Of a DNA stretch of 64,000 nt, positions 37,598 to 47,900 are shown one piece after another (positions within the stretch are counted from its first letter, which is position 1; the number at the start of each line of letters is the position of its first letter). The position numbers and the translations under genes were made by a program. Source of the stretch: Cohaesibacter sp. (GTDB lineage: Bacteria > Pseudomonadota > Alphaproteobacteria > Rhizobiales > Cohaesibacteraceae). The notes under the pieces are model-generated. The model ran no database searches, had not been told where the DNA came from, and worked only from the letters and a program-made list of their open reading frames with translations. The stretch covers positions 62,001 to 126,000 of the forward strand of contig JAOAQZ010000008.1 in the NCBI GenBank assembly GCA_025210795.1. The letters are read 5' to 3'.

Positions 37598-37656
37598 CTC
37601 GAACCCGTGTTTCCGCCGTGAAAGGGCGGCGTCCTAGACCGCTAGACGAAGGGCGC
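37581..37656 (-). tRNA. tRNA-Glu (anticodon UUC)
   Basis: Reading the minus strand from 37656: acceptor GCGCCCT pairs with AGGGCGT, the D arm is GTCTAGCGGTCTAGGAC, the anticodon stem GCCGCC/GGCGG holds CTTTCAC (anticodon UUC) and the T arm is ACGGG-TTCGAGT-CCCGT. CCA is encoded (37581-37583). The 3' half also forms the right-hand repeat of the insert. Confidence 0.95.
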
Positions 37657-37727
37657 CCAAGCGATGGGCGGTTTATAGAAAGCTTTTTCTCAAAGCGCAA
37701 TAGGTCTTTGAAAGTTCCTGTGAATTA

Positions 37728-38105
37728 TCATTCACCCTGTGGAATAAACTGCACCCGGCGGATCACAGCCATGCTCTGCCCATCCAGTTGCAGGATCGAC
37801 TGCAGACCCTTGCCTTCAACGAGCACATAAACCGATCCATTGTCACTGGACATGGAGACCACCCGCTCCCCGGCTTTCAAAACCTGGGTGATTGGCCCTG
37901 TTTGTGCGACTTGCGGCGTAGAAACGCTTTTCTTATCGCCCATGCTCTTGTAGACAATGACACCAATGATGGCGACGATGCCAATTAGCATAATCAGGCC
38001 AGACCAGATGACCAGTTTGCGCATTTTGCGCTGCACTTCCAGAAAGCCTGGATGCTGATGCGGGTCATCCCCTGCTGGCTGCTCATGATAAGATTGTTGA
38101 ACCAT
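37728..38105 (-). CDS. DUF6476-like small membrane protein
   Basis: A 125-residue protein with one membrane helix at about residues 31-50 (LVIWSGLIMLIGIVAIIGVI) after a hydrophilic N-terminus, and a periplasmic C-terminal half that looks like beta strands (SVYVLVEGKGLQSILQLDG). This matches a small family seen next to rluD in alphaproteobacteria, of unknown function. Its ATG at 38105 overlaps the ATG of rluD on the other strand by two bases, so the two genes share no intergenic DNA and their ribosome sites lie inside each other's coding sequence. Confidence 0.72.
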   Translation of the reverse strand: MVQQSYHEQPAGDDPHQHPGFLEVQRKMRKLVIWSGLIMLIGIVAIIGVIVYKSMGDKKSVSTPQVAQTGPITQVLKAGERVVSMSSDNGSVYVLVEGKGLQSILQLDGQSMAVIRRVQFIPQGE

Positions 38106-39141
38106 GTCTGTTACTCAAGATGAAAATGAAACTCTAAGCTTTCTAGTCGAAGAAGCCGATGCAGGAAAGCGTCTTGATGCATTTATTGCCTCAAAAGATG
38201 GCAGCTTGTCACGATCTCGCTTCAAAAGTCTCATTAAAGAGGGCCATGTCTCCATCATTGAAGTGGCAAAAGCAACCGCTGAGCTTGAGGAACGTGTTCT
38301 CAAAGAGCCCAATTATCGGGTAAGTGAAGCGGACCGCATCATCGTCAACATGCCCCCGCCGGAAGACCCCACCCCGCAAGGGGAGGATATTCCCCTCGAT
38401 ATTGTCTTTGAAGATGATCATCTCATTGTCATCAACAAGCCAACGGGCCTTGTGGTTCATCCCGCCGCGGGCAACTGGACCGGCACCTTGGTCAATGCGC
38501 TTATCCATCATTGCGGCGATAGCCTCTCCGGCATTGGCGGCGTGCGCAGGCCCGGCATTGTCCACCGGCTGGACAAGGAAACATCTGGCCTCTTGGTTGT
38601 TGCCAAAAGTGACGCCGCTCACAAGGGATTGTCAGAACAATTCGCCGACCATGGCCGAACCGGCCCTTTGGTCCGCGCCTATCAGGCCCTTGTCTGGGGC
38701 CAGCTTGAGCGCCGCAAGGGCACCATTGACACCCAGATCGGCCGCTCACACAACAACCGGCTGAAAATGATGGTGCTCAAGGAAGGGGGCCGTCAGGCGA
38801 TTACGCATTATCGCGTACTGGAAGAATTCACCTCCGGCTCAGAAGTGGTAGCCTCACGGGTCGAATGCAGGCTCGAGACCGGGCGCACCCATCAGATCCG
38901 CGTTCACATGGCCCATATCGGCCACCCTCTCATTGGTGATCCTGAATATGGCCAAGGCTTCAAGTCCAAACTGAATAAACTGCCAGATACGCTGGCCCGC
39001 CATATCGAAAAAAGAAAGCGCCAGGCCTTACATGCAGGTCTGCTCGGTTTTGCTCATCCGGTCAGCGGAGAAGAGGTAATTTTTGAAAGTGAAATGCCGC
39101 AAGATCTCAAGAATGTGATGAAAGCGCTGCAAAATATGTAA
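38104..39141 (+). CDS. rluD: RluA/RluD-family pseudouridine synthase
   Basis: A 345-residue synthase of the RluA group. An S4 RNA-binding domain occupies residues 15-80 (KRLDAFIASKDGSLSRSR), and the catalytic domain holds HRLDKETSGLLVVAKSD near residue 155, in which the Asp makes the covalent attack on uridine. TGRTHQIRVHMAHIGHPLIGDPEYG follows as conserved elements in two runs. RluD modifies uridines in helix 69 of 23S rRNA; RluC-type targets cannot be excluded. It is followed by rpoH on the same strand, a common order in this group of bacteria. Confidence 0.87.
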   Translation: MSVTQDENETLSFLVEEADAGKRLDAFIASKDGSLSRSRFKSLIKEGHVSIIEVAKATAELEERVLKEPNYRVSEADRIIVNMPPPEDPTPQGEDIPLDIVFEDDHLIVINKPTGLVVHPAAGNWTGTLVNALIHHCGDSLSGIGGVRRPGIVHRLDKETSGLLVVAKSDAAHKGLSEQFADHGRTGPLVRAYQALVWGQLERRKGTIDTQIGRSHNNRLKMMVLKEGGRQAITHYRVLEEFTSGSEVVASRVECRLETGRTHQIRVHMAHIGHPLIGDPEYGQGFKSKLNKLPDTLARHIEKRKRQALHAGLLGFAHPVSGEEVIFESEMPQDLKNVMKALQNM

Positions 39142-39259
39142 GATTGGCCCTGTAAAAGCCAAAATTTGACCTATATTGTCTAGGAACACTTTTTTGATTG
39201 CAGGCCAAATTGGCTGCATCGCGCATCCCGCCGATCCGGGGGAGCAAGGAAAGAATTTT

Positions 39260-40150
39260 ATGACGTCTGACTCTGGCAACATCCCTGTCGTCTCCAGTGC
39301 CACTGGCGGCCTTAGCCGTTACTTGAGCGAAATCCGCCGTTTTCCCATGCTTGAGCCGCAAGAAGAATATATGCTGGCCAAGCGTTATGCAGAGCATGAT
39401 GACAAAAAGGCCGCCCACAAAATGGTCACCAGCCATTTGCGTCTGGTTGCCAAAATTGCCATGGGCTATCGCGGATATGGCCTGCCCGTCTCCGAAGTGG
39501 TCTCAGAAGGCAATGTGGGCCTGATGCAGGCAGTAAAACGCTTTGATCCGGAAAAAGGCTTCCGCCTTGCCACCTATGCCATGTGGTGGATCAGAGCCTC
39601 TATTCAGGAATATATCCTGCGCTCCTGGTCTTTGGTCAAAATGGGGACCACCGCCAATCAAAAACGCCTGTTCTTTAACCTGCGCAAGGTAAAGGGACAA
39701 ATTCAGGCGCTTGAAGATGGCGACCTTAAGCCTGAGCAAGTGGATTTCATTGCAGAAAAACTGGGGGTCTCTAACGAAGAAGTCATTTCGATGAACCGCC
39801 GCCTTGGCGGAGATGCTTCTCTCAATGCCCCTCTCAAAGCCGAAGGTGAAAGCGGACAATGGCAAGACTGGCTGGTGGATGACAGCGAAAGTCAGGAAGC
39901 CGTTCTCGCCGACAAAGAGGAATTCAATCACCGTATGGAACTTCTCGGTGAGGCGATGGATATTCTCAACGAACGCGAGCGCAGAATTTTTGAAGCCCGC
40001 CGCCTTGCCGAAAAACCGGTAACGCTGGAGCAATTGTCAGAAGAATTTGGCGTCAGCCGCGAACGCATCCGCCAGATCGAGGTAAGGGCTTTTGAGAAGG
40101 TACAAAAAGCAGTTCAAAATGCAGCGACAAAGGCAATGGAACATGGCTAA
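39260..40150 (+). CDS. rpoH: RNA polymerase sigma-32 factor RpoH
   Basis: A 296-residue sigma factor. The start at 39260 follows AGGAAAG. Region 2 contains HLRLVAKIAMGYRGYGL and FDPEKGFRLATYAMWWIRA (the -10 contact); the RpoH box QKRLFFNLRK is at about 133-142, and region 4 has LTLEQLSEEFGVSRERIRQIE-type sequence (split by the turn). RpoH directs heat-shock genes such as groEL, dnaK and ftsH. In alphaproteobacteria two copies are common; this one belongs to the major group by its location behind rluD. The length is normal. Confidence 0.93.
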   Translation: MTSDSGNIPVVSSATGGLSRYLSEIRRFPMLEPQEEYMLAKRYAEHDDKKAAHKMVTSHLRLVAKIAMGYRGYGLPVSEVVSEGNVGLMQAVKRFDPEKGFRLATYAMWWIRASIQEYILRSWSLVKMGTTANQKRLFFNLRKVKGQIQALEDGDLKPEQVDFIAEKLGVSNEEVISMNRRLGGDASLNAPLKAEGESGQWQDWLVDDSESQEAVLADKEEFNHRMELLGEAMDILNERERRIFEARRLAEKPVTLEQLSEEFGVSRERIRQIEVRAFEKVQKAVQNAATKAMEHG

Positions 40151-40335
40151 GCCATAAGAGCCCCCTTGGCTGAAAGCCAAATGCTCTGCCTTTAAGCGCA
40201 TAAACTGTGATCACTCTGATTTGATTTACAAACCTTCACCTTTTAGACTAAGGTGTAATACGTAAATGAAATCAATAATCTTATTGTTGGACTGGGATCA
40301 ACAGGGTGTGCATATCGCCTGGGGAGGACGACCAT

Positions 40336-40935
40336 ATGGGCCGAGCAAGAGGCTTTAACGATCACGATGTCATTGAAAAAGCAACCCATATCTTTTGGAA
40401 GAACGGGTTTAACGGCACCTCCATGCGAGATTTGGTCGAGGTAACCGGCCTGGCCAAGGCTAGCCTGTATAATGCTTTTGGCAATAAAGAAGCCCTCTTC
40501 GTAGAAGTCCTCAACCACTATATCAATAAAAAGCAGACCACCGGCCTCACCCCATTACTGACCATCGAACCGGCCCGCGAGGCACTGAGTGTTTATTTCG
40601 ATAACCTAACCAAAGCAACAGAAGAAAACCACTCCACACCCGGCTGTTTGCTGATCAATACCGCAACAGAGCAGGGCAACCACGAAGCCCGTTTTCGCGA
40701 TATTGTAGACCGGGGAATCAGCCGAACAGAAAACCACCTTAAGCAAGCTTTAGAGCGCGGTATCAAGGATGGCTCAATTGATCCATCAATCGATCCCGAA
40801 ATTTCAGCTTTTTGCCTGGTCAGTGTCGTGATTGCAATCAGGGCTCAAGCCTGCAAGGGCATAGAAAGCACAAAAGTACGGGCTTTGATCGAGGCTAACC
40901 TTGCGGCCCACGCACCTGCTCCCGAAACAATCTGA
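40336..40935 (+). CDS. TetR/AcrR-family transcriptional regulator
   Basis: A 199-residue regulator. GGGGAGGAC precedes the ATG at 40336. The helix-turn-helix covers residues 8-55 (VIEKATHIFWKNGFNGTSM ... LAKASLYNAFGNKEALF), with the YNAFGNKE form often seen in the QacR/AcrR-like group with a TetR_C_16-type C-terminal domain (TPGCLLINTATE). Members with the CLLIN motif often control redox or xenobiotic genes. The gene has no divergent partner, since rpoH precedes it on the same strand, so the target is unknown. A terminator follows. Confidence 0.85.
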   Translation: MGRARGFNDHDVIEKATHIFWKNGFNGTSMRDLVEVTGLAKASLYNAFGNKEALFVEVLNHYINKKQTTGLTPLLTIEPAREALSVYFDNLTKATEENHSTPGCLLINTATEQGNHEARFRDIVDRGISRTENHLKQALERGIKDGSIDPSIDPEISAFCLVSVVIAIRAQACKGIESTKVRALIEANLAAHAPAPETI

Positions 40936-40965
40936 CGCCGCTCATTAATCATCCAAACAAAAGAC

Positions 40966-40996
40966 ATAGCTCCAATCCTATGACGATTGGAGCTAT
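40966..40996. terminator. Strong hairpin between convergent genes
   Basis: ATAGCTCCAATC pairs perfectly with GATTGGAGCTAT around CTATGAC. It lies between the tetR gene and the end of the Ala-rich protein gene on the other strand. A true U run is lacking. Confidence 0.6.
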
Positions 40997-41048
40997 AGCT
41001 AAAGTGAAATAAGAGCGGGCTAGGCCCGGATCAAGCCTAAACTCTCGG

Positions 41049-42836
41049 CTATTTTTCCCACTCACTTTGCGCAGATTTGATGATCTCGTCTCCGAGAGGA
41101 CCTTTTTGCAAGGTCAGGATTGCACGCTGGCCAGACTGGAACAGGATCGGCATATCAACCCAGTTTCTAAGATCCAGAAGTTCCATATTATATTTGATCT
41201 CTTTCTCACCTGCCGTCAAAGCAATCCAGTGCATTTCACCTGAAATACGAATAGCAGCCCCAACCAGACCCTGTCCCCGGCTCTGCTCGGTTGGTTTGAG
41301 AATAAGGCCCGGAATCTCAACAATGTCAATTGCTTCACCTTCTGCATTCGCTTCAACAGCAATCTCAATCAGGTGAGAGGCAGGCAAAGAAGCATCAGCA
41401 TTTTTGGCAATTCGCAAAGTGAATTTCAAATCCCGTGCAGGGACATCGGCAGAAGCAACCACAGTTGCCTGTGCCCCTTCCCCTTCCAAAGACCATTGAG
41501 TTGTACCAGCCGTTGCACTCCCCTCAGAAGACGCACCAGCCTTTTCTTCATAATAGATTGCCTGACTAACAGAAACAGAGCCTTGCGGCATAGCGGCTTG
41601 CTCGTTGGTGGGCACAGGGGTTTGAGCTTGTGTCTCAGCACCAGTTTGATCATCACCTGCAGGCTCGGCCATAGTACCAGCCTGGTCTTGTGATAGATCT
41701 GAAGCAACCTGACCATCAGACCCGCTCATAGTCTCATTAGAACTGGAAGGATCACTTGCAGGTGTCGTTTCAACGGTGCCTTGCGGAGTAACTGTGACCG
41801 TGCGGACATTCTTGGCTGTCATCTCAGTGTCACCAGCCGCGCCTGAAGCGGTTTCGTCTTTGGCATCGCTTGCCGGAGGCGTCCCGCCAGCATCACTCTC
41901 AGTCTCTTGCCCACTTGTCGAACCACCTACAGGGCCTAGAAACGCATCTTTGTTTTGGTACAGAAGATAGCCGCTACCGCCTAGCACAACAGCGACAATC
42001 AAAAGAGTGGCAACAAGGCCAAAACCGGAGCCGGAGCCCTCTTCATCATCCAAGACATCGGAAGAACGAGCATCAGAGCTACCTGCCTCCCCAACTGAAA
42101 CCGTTGCATCTGTCTTCGCTACTGGCTTTTTATAAGTTGTTGCGCTGGAGACAACAGCATCGCCCAAGGTCGGCTCAATACGCGCAGCATCACCACTGCG
42201 TTGTTCCCCAACCATATCAGCGGTTTCCTGCGCGGAGCGAACGGCTGCATTGGTGGCAGCACCCAGCTTTTCTGCATCACGCACTGCATTTTTAAGAACA
42301 TCTCGACCAGCCCGGCTGACAACCCGATCTTCACCAGCGGCCTCTGACGCATCAGCGACCTTGGTAGATGGTGCAGACACAGAAGGCGCTGCAGATGCCT
42401 CAGCCCCTGCCTTTTTGTCACCAGAAGGCGCAACACTGACCGGCGGGGCCTTCATGGCCTGATTGGGCGACGCAGACACGGAAGGAGCAGATACAGACGC
42501 ACTTGCCTGAGCCTTGACCGAAGCTTTTGCCTCACCATCAAACGGCGCCGCGCCTTTCTCGGCTGCAGGTCCGGCATTCACACCACTGTCAGCGGCAGAC
42601 GCTTCTTTTTCGGCCGCTTCTTTAGCCAGCATCAAATCGCGCTCGACAGAGCGCACTGATTCTTCCAAAGCAACACGCTGTTTGGAAATTTCAGCTGGTG
42701 GCAGGGGCGGATTCATTCCCTGAAGCTGAGCAAGCAAAGCCGTCCGCGCCTTGTCATAGACCGCCTGCCGCTGCTCTCTTGTGCTATCTGGAAGCGAGTC
42801 AACTGCACGCTTCAAAATTGCATAATAATCCGCCAT
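41049..42836 (-). CDS. Ala/Ser/Thr-rich membrane protein, unknown
   Basis: 595 residues of low complexity. The N-terminal 75 residues (YYAILKRAVDSLPDSTREQR and on) form a helical domain conserved in Rhizobiales proteins next to purA. Residues 80-270 are rich in Ala, Ser and Val. A membrane helix is at about 275-295 (GFGLVATLLIVAVVLGGSGYLLY), then a long Gly/Ser/Thr/Glu-rich stretch, and a globular end from about 430 (VSQAIYYEEKAGASSEG) that has beta-strand character. No enzyme motif is seen. The gene lies between tetR and purA, and a role in the envelope is only a guess. Confidence 0.7.
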   Translation of the reverse strand: MADYYAILKRAVDSLPDSTREQRQAVYDKARTALLAQLQGMNPPLPPAEISKQRVALEESVRSVERDLMLAKEAAEKEASAADSGVNAGPAAEKGAAPFDGEAKASVKAQASASVSAPSVSASPNQAMKAPPVSVAPSGDKKAGAEASAAPSVSAPSTKVADASEAAGEDRVVSRAGRDVLKNAVRDAEKLGAATNAAVRSAQETADMVGEQRSGDAARIEPTLGDAVVSSATTYKKPVAKTDATVSVGEAGSSDARSSDVLDDEEGSGSGFGLVATLLIVAVVLGGSGYLLYQNKDAFLGPVGGSTSGQETESDAGGTPPASDAKDETASGAAGDTEMTAKNVRTVTVTPQGTVETTPASDPSSSNETMSGSDGQVASDLSQDQAGTMAEPAGDDQTGAETQAQTPVPTNEQAAMPQGSVSVSQAIYYEEKAGASSEGSATAGTTQWSLEGEGAQATVVASADVPARDLKFTLRIAKNADASLPASHLIEIAVEANAEGEAIDIVEIPGLILKPTEQSRGQGLVGAAIRISGEMHWIALTAGEKEIKYNMELLDLRNWVDMPILFQSGQRAILTLQKGPLGDEIIKSAQSEWEK

Positions 42837-42853
42837 TCCATGCCTCTTTATGT

Positions 42854-42887
42854 CTCTTGCCTCTCAGACCCATCTGACAGGCAAGAG
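42854..42887 (-). terminator. Possible terminator after purA
   Basis: CTCTTGCCT pairs with AGGCAAGAG around a 16-base loop in the gap after purA. There is no T run, so termination is uncertain. Confidence 0.45.
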
Positions 42888-42902
42888 CACTTGCCATCAA
42901 GC

Positions 42903-44198
42903 TTAGTCCTGATAAGGATCCTGAACAAGAATCGTATCATCACGCTCTGGACTTGTAGAGAGTAGCGCAACCGGAGCGCCAATCAACTCCTCAACGTGAC
43001 GAACATATTTAACGGCCTGCGCTGGCAGGTCATTCCATGTGCGCGCCCCGGCGGTAGTACCAGACCAACCTTCCAGAGTTTCATAGATCGGCTCGACCCG
43101 TGCCTGCGCTCCTTGAGAGGCTGGCAGATAGTCAATTTCTTCGCCATCAAGCTTATAACCAACGCAAACCTTGATCTCTTCCAGACCGTCGAGAACATCA
43201 AGCTTTGTCAGCGCAATACCGGTAATTCCGGAGGTGCAAATGGTCTGGCGGACCAGAACTGCATCGAACCAGCCACAGCGGCGGCTACGACCAGTCACAG
43301 TCCCAAATTCATGCCCCCGCTCCCCAAGGAACTGACCCACTTCGTTGATCTGCTCAGTCGGGAAAGGCCCCTCACCCACGCGCGTGGTATAGGCTTTGGT
43401 AATCCCCAAAACATAATCAAGAGCCTGTGGACCAAGGCCCGATCCGGCAGAAGCCTGACCTGCAATGGTGTTGGATGAGGTCACAAACGGATAGGTTCCG
43501 TGGTCGATATCCAGCAAAGCCCCCTGAGCGCCTTCAAACAGAATGCGCTTGCCCGCCTTGCGAGCCTGATCCAACAGCCGCCAGACGCTATCCATGAAAG
43601 GCAAAACCTTTGGCGCAACAGAGGTCAGTTCTTCATAAATGGCATCAGCAGAAATTTCTTCCACACCCAAGCCGCGGCGCAAAGGATTGTGATGAGCAAG
43701 CAGGCGATCGATTTTGGCACGCAGGGTAGATGTGTTGGCCAGATCCATCAGGCGAATAGCCCGGCGACCCACTTTATCTTCGTAAGCTGGGCCAATACCA
43801 CGCTTGGTGGTGCCGATCTTGGTGCCTTCAGCTGCAGCATTTTCGCGCAGCGCATCCAGCTCGCGATGCAGTGAAAGAATAAGGGTTGCATTCTCGGCAA
43901 TGCGAAGATTATCGCGGCCCACAACAACGCCTTGATTGGCAAGGCGATCCATTTCCGCAACCAGCGCATGGGGGTCAACAACAACACCATTGCCGATAAC
44001 ACCAAGCGTACCCTTGCGCACAACACCGGATGGCAACAGGCTGAGTTTGTAGCTGACACCATCGATTACAAGCGTATGGCCCGCATTATGGCCACCCTGG
44101 AATCGCACCACGATATCAGCCCGCTCGGACAGCCAGTCCACGATTTTGCCTTTACCCTCGTCGCCCCACTGCGACCCGACGACCACAACATTTGCCAT
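42903..44198 (-). CDS. purA: Adenylosuccinate synthetase
   Basis: A 431-residue enzyme that joins IMP and aspartate, using GTP, to give adenylosuccinate on the way to AMP. The GTP-binding start [19 protein letters not shown] is at residues 4-22, with HNAGHT near 38 and the [11 protein letters not shown] segment near 130, all catalytic parts of the family. The ATG at 44198 has AAGGAGC upstream, so an upstream extension in the same frame is not used. The gene is single and normal in length, lying in the order serC-serA-purA usual for the group. Confidence 0.95.
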   Translation of the reverse strand: MANVVVVGSQWGDEGKGKIVDWLSERADIVVRFQGGHNAGHTLVIDGVSYKLSLLPSGVVRKGTLGVIGNGVVVDPHALVAEMDRLANQGVVVGRDNLRIAENATLILSLHRELDALRENAAAEGTKIGTTKRGIGPAYEDKVGRRAIRLMDLANTSTLRAKIDRLLAHHNPLRRGLGVEEISADAIYEELTSVAPKVLPFMDSVWRLLDQARKAGKRILFEGAQGALLDIDHGTYPFVTSSNTIAGQASAGSGLGPQALDYVLGITKAYTTRVGEGPFPTEQINEVGQFLGERGHEFGTVTGRSRRCGWFDAVLVRQTICTSGITGIALTKLDVLDGLEEIKVCVGYKLDGEEIDYLPASQGAQARVEPIYETLEGWSGTTAGARTWNDLPAQAVKYVRHVEELIGAPVALLSTSPERDDTILVQDPYQD

Positions 44199-44426
44199 CG
44201 ATGTCAGCTCCTTTGTTTGATCTGCTCTGATTGGCGAGGCAAATTTGATTTGCCCAAGAAAAAGTAGATGCAGGGCGAAGAGGCCCGGCAAGCGCGCGGA
44301 CTATAGACAAATTCAAAGCCAAGCGCGACCCCAAAACGTCCCCAAACACCCCCTTTCCTATACGCAATGTCGGCACTATTAACGGCAAAATGGCGTTAAA
44401 CACGTGTAACAGCAGTTTCGGACCCA

Positions 44427-44470
44427 AAAAATAGAAAAACCCACTCCTTGGAAAAGGGGCGGGTTTTCTT
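44427..44470 (-). terminator. Terminator after serA
   Basis: On the minus strand, AAAACCCGCCCCTT pairs (with a wobble and one mismatch) with AAGGAGTGGGTTTTT, which gives a T-rich end. It lies between serA and purA. Confidence 0.7.
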
Positions 44471-44497
44471 TGATCAAAGCTCGCTTAAGAGCGATTC

Positions 44498-46087
44498 TCA
44501 GATAGCAAACTTCAGAACCTTGGCCTGAACAACGCCTTCAAGATCTTCAATCACTTTAACGATTTCATCGCTAACATTACCATCAATCTCAAGAAGAGCA
44601 ATTGCCTCTTCCCCGGCTTCTTTGCGGCCCAGATTGAAGGGCGCAATATTCAGTGCTTCACCACCCAGAACGGTGCCAAGACGGCCAATAAAGCCAGGCT
44701 TATCCTGATTGGTGATATAGAGCATGGTCTCACCCAAAGTGGCTTCCATATTGATGCCTTTGATCTGGATAATCCGTGGCTTGCCATTGGAGAAGACAGT
44801 ACCGGCAACAGAGCGTTCCTGACGCTCGGTAATCAGGGTCAGGCGAATATAATTCTCATAGGCCCCTTGCTGCTCGCGGCGGGTTTCTTCAACCACAATG
44901 CCGCGATCTTTGGCAACGGCAGGCGCAGACACCATATTCACACTGGAGAGAAGCGGCTTAAGAACGCCTGACAGCACAACAGATGTCAGAGCGCGGGTAT
45001 TCATACCAGAGACCTGACCTTCATATTCAATACGAATGCCTTTAAGGCCCGTCTCGGTGAGCTGGCCGGCAAAAGAGCCAAGTTGCTCGGCAAGCTTGAC
45101 AAAGGGTGTCAGGCGCGGAGCTTCTTCTGCGGTGATGGAAGGCATGTTCAGCGCATTGGAAACAGCACCATTGACCAGATAGTCGGCCATCTGCTCGGCA
45201 ACCTGAACAGCCACATTTTCCTGAGCTTCAGAAGTCGAAGCCCCAAGATGCGGTGTGCAGATCATGTTTGGCGCGCCAAACAGAACATTTTCCGTTGCAG
45301 GCTCTTTGGTAAAGACATCAAAAGCAGCGCCGGCAACCTTGCCTGAATGAAGCGCTTCAGCAAGTGCTTCTTCATCAACCAGACCACCACGAGCACAATT
45401 GATAATCCGCACGCCATCTTTCATGGAAGCGATAGCTTCACGAGAGACAACATTGCGGGTCTTATCGGTAAGCGGTGTATGAAGAGAAATGAAGTCAGCG
45501 CGCGCAAACAGCTGATCAAGCTCCACCTTCTCAACACCAAGATCAATGGCGCGCTCAGGGGAGAGGAATGGGTCAAACGCCATCACTTTCATTTTAAGGC
45601 CAAGCGCACGGCTGGCAACGATGCCGCCAATATTACCGCAACCAATGATACCAAGGGTCTTGTTGGTGATCTCAACACCCATGAACTTGGATTTTTCCCA
45701 CTTGCCCTGCTGGGTTGAGGCATCAGCTGCAGGCAGCTGACGCGCACAAGCAAACATCATGGCAATGGCATGCTCGGCAGTGGTGATGGAATTGCCAAAA
45801 GGCGTGTTCATCACAATCACACCGCGCTGGGTGGCAGCATCAATGTCCACATTGTCAACGCCGATACCGGCACGGCCGATAACTTTAAGATTATCGGCAG
45901 CTGCAATCACTTTCTCGGTTGCTTTGGTTGCTGAGCGGATAGCAAGACCATCATATTGGCCAATCACTTCAAGGAGCTTGTCTTTGTCCTTGCCCAGATC
46001 CGGCAGATAATCAACCTCGACACCCTTGTCTTTGAAAACCTGAACGGCGGTTGGAGAAAGTTTATCAGAAATCAGAACCTTAGCCAT
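44498..46087 (-). CDS. serA: D-3-phosphoglycerate dehydrogenase
   Basis: A 529-residue enzyme that makes the first step of serine synthesis by oxidising 3-phosphoglycerate with NAD. The Rossmann signature [19 protein letters not shown] is at about 145-165, and the catalytic Arg, Glu and His lie in [16 protein letters not shown] and CTPHLGAST segments. The C-terminus has an intervening domain and an ACT domain ([20 protein letters not shown]) that usually gives serine feedback. AGAGGTGATAAG precedes the ATG at 46087. It follows serC with a gap of about 115 bases, forming the serine pair. Confidence 0.95.
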   Translation of the reverse strand: MAKVLISDKLSPTAVQVFKDKGVEVDYLPDLGKDKDKLLEVIGQYDGLAIRSATKATEKVIAAADNLKVIGRAGIGVDNVDIDAATQRGVIVMNTPFGNSITTAEHAIAMMFACARQLPAADASTQQGKWEKSKFMGVEITNKTLGIIGCGNIGGIVASRALGLKMKVMAFDPFLSPERAIDLGVEKVELDQLFARADFISLHTPLTDKTRNVVSREAIASMKDGVRIINCARGGLVDEEALAEALHSGKVAGAAFDVFTKEPATENVLFGAPNMICTPHLGASTSEAQENVAVQVAEQMADYLVNGAVSNALNMPSITAEEAPRLTPFVKLAEQLGSFAGQLTETGLKGIRIEYEGQVSGMNTRALTSVVLSGVLKPLLSSVNMVSAPAVAKDRGIVVEETRREQQGAYENYIRLTLITERQERSVAGTVFSNGKPRIIQIKGINMEATLGETMLYITNQDKPGFIGRLGTVLGGEALNIAPFNLGRKEAGEEAIALLEIDGNVSDEIVKVIEDLEGVVQAKVLKFAI

Positions 46088-46201
46088 CTTATCACCTCTA
46101 GTGGCTGGCAAGCTTTACACTCAAAAGCTTGCGAAAAGCAGCGCGCTCACAAGCAGCGCCACTCTTTTGAAAATAAATCGGAAGTGCTTTGGTAGCAGTG
46201 C

Positions 46202-47362
46202 TTACAAAGCTGCTTTTTCTTCAGCAAATGCCCAGTCGAGCCAAGGCGTCAGCGCCTCAAGATCGGCTGTTTCAACCGTTGCACCGGCCCAGATCCGCAA
46301 ACCAGACGGCGCATCACGGTAAGCACCGATATCAAAAGCAACACCTTCTTTATCAAGGCGAGAAACGATGGCTTTGGCAAAAGCGGCCTGCGCATCAGCA
46401 TCAAGAGCGGCAACTGCTTCATCAGCAATGGTCAGGCAAACGGAGCTGTTAGAGCGGGACGCTTTGTCTTTTGCAAGAAAATCAACCCAAGGGGTTTTCT
46501 CGGCCCAAGCTTCAAGCACAGCCAGATTGGCATTGGCCCGACCGATGAGGGCATCAAGACCGCCGATTTCCTTGGCCCATGCCAAAGCATCCAGATAATC
46601 TTCAACACACAGCATGGATGGGGTATTGATCGTCGCCCCTTCAAAAATGCCATTGATCAGCTTGCCGCCTTTGGTGAGGCGGAAGATTTTTGGCATTGGC
46701 CATGCAGGTGTATAGCTCTCAAGGCGCTCAACAGCGCGCGGGCTCAAAATCAGCATGCCGTGCGCTGCTTCACCACCCAGAACTTTCTGCCAGCTATAAG
46801 TGGTCACATCCAGTTTGTCCCATTCAAGAGGTTGGGCAAAAGCGGCGGATGTCGCATCACAAATGGTCAGACCTTCACGGTCATCTGCAATCCAGTCGCC
46901 ATTTGGCACGCAAACACCCGAGGTGGTGCCGTTCCAGGTAAAGACAACGTCGCGGGAGAAATCAACGCTTTCAAGGTCTGGCAGCGTGCCATAATCGGCT
47001 TCCAGCACGCGTACATCATCAAGCTTGAGCTGCTTGGTCACATCAGTGGCCCAGCCTTTACCGAAGCTTTCCCAAACCAGCATATCAACGCCGCGCGCGC
47101 CCAGAAGAGACCACAAAGCCATTTCGACCGCGCCCGTGTCAGACGCAGGTACGATACCGATTTTATAATCAGCAGGAATGCCGAGCACCTCACGGGTCTG
47201 CTCGATAGCATCCTTCAGCTTGGCCTTGCCAACCTTGGCGCGATGAGAACGGCCCAAGGACGCATCAGACAGGCTGTCCAAAGACCAGCCTGGACGCTTG
47301 GAGCAAGGACCAGAAGAAAAATGGGGATTGTTCGGCCGCACGGCCGGTAATGTAGTGCTCAT
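46202..47362 (-). CDS. serC: Phosphoserine aminotransferase
   Basis: A 386-residue PLP enzyme that turns 3-phosphohydroxypyruvate and glutamate into phosphoserine. The sequence follows the alphaproteobacterial/archaeal-type Ser[13 protein letters not shown] near the start, the PLP lysine in [10 protein letters not shown] near residue 193, [11 protein letters not shown] before it, and the substrate site [11 protein letters not shown] serC leader-type RNA structure lies directly in front of the ATG at 47362, which probably regulates translation. The gene begins the serC-serA pair. Confidence 0.95.
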   Translation of the reverse strand: MSTTLPAVRPNNPHFSSGPCSKRPGWSLDSLSDASLGRSHRAKVGKAKLKDAIEQTREVLGIPADYKIGIVPASDTGAVEMALWSLLGARGVDMLVWESFGKGWATDVTKQLKLDDVRVLEADYGTLPDLESVDFSRDVVFTWNGTTSGVCVPNGDWIADDREGLTICDATSAAFAQPLEWDKLDVTTYSWQKVLGGEAAHGMLILSPRAVERLESYTPAWPMPKIFRLTKGGKLINGIFEGATINTPSMLCVEDYLDALAWAKEIGGLDALIGRANANLAVLEAWAEKTPWVDFLAKDKASRSNSSVCLTIADEAVAALDADAQAAFAKAIVSRLDKEGVAFDIGAYRDAPSGLRIWAGATVETADLEALTPWLDWAFAEEKAAL

Positions 47363-47363
47363 A

Positions 47364-47445
47364 AAGCTACCCTCACAGATAGTTGCCTCTCGTTGGGGAG
47401 AGGTGTCCCACGAATGGAGGTAGCGAAACGCCCCTGTGAGGTCAA
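47364..47445 (-). ncRNA. serC leader RNA motif (cis-regulatory candidate)
   Basis: On the minus strand directly before serC, three complementary segments occur: CCTCACAG (47441-47434) with CTGTGAGG (47378-47371); CCTCTC (47403-47398) with GAGAGG (47391-47386) as the inner hairpin; and GCTACC (47424-47419) with GGTAGC (47371-47366). The last pair crosses the first, giving a pseudoknot or a switch between alternatives that ends six bases from the ATG. The location and shape agree with the serC motif described for alphaproteobacteria. Confidence 0.75.
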
Positions 47446-47900
47446 ACGCTTTTTGCCTTTTCTTTCAATCAGGTCCGAAGGAATGAGATGACAGGCCCGA
47501 TTTCGTTTCCTAAGGTGCAAAAATTCCCCATAGAGGAAACTTTTCGCCTTTTGAAAACAGGAACATCATTCAGGGCTGTGCAAAACTTTCCCCAGAATCA
47601 AGTCAAAATCAGACAACTTCTATAGATAAACCGACATTTCTGTCGCCCATTTGACCCCAACTCCTTCACATCAGCTTCCAAACAGACCGCACAGCAAGCC
47701 GGCAAAACCAGAATCGAAAAAGGCGATCATGGATCATGATCGCCTTCTCGAGAGGATGTAAAATCCTAACTGTTCCTCAAAGGACCCAGTCGCAGCCCCT
47801 TGAGCCATGCCAGCACCAAAGTCGTGGGTGCCAGAACCTGTGCGTTTCACTCACCGCGACATAGTCCTAACTGACATAGCCTCAGGAGGAGTGTTGTTTC
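47446..47900. other. Intergenic region between serC leader and outer membrane protein gene
   Basis: About 450 bases without a gene. It contains the terminator at 47720-47746 and, presumably, the serC promoter; I see no other structure. Confidence 0.5.
47715..47746 (-). terminator. Terminator of the outer membrane protein gene
   Basis: AAGGCGATCAT pairs perfectly with ATGATCGCCTT around five bases; on the minus strand the stem is followed by TTTTTC. It lies about 155 bases after the stop of the gene at 47901. Confidence 0.75.

Noticed and set aside
44199..44497. Possible small genes in the gap between purA and serA
   Set aside because: The short frames have no ribosome site or family likeness; the gap is explained by the purA leader and the serA terminator.
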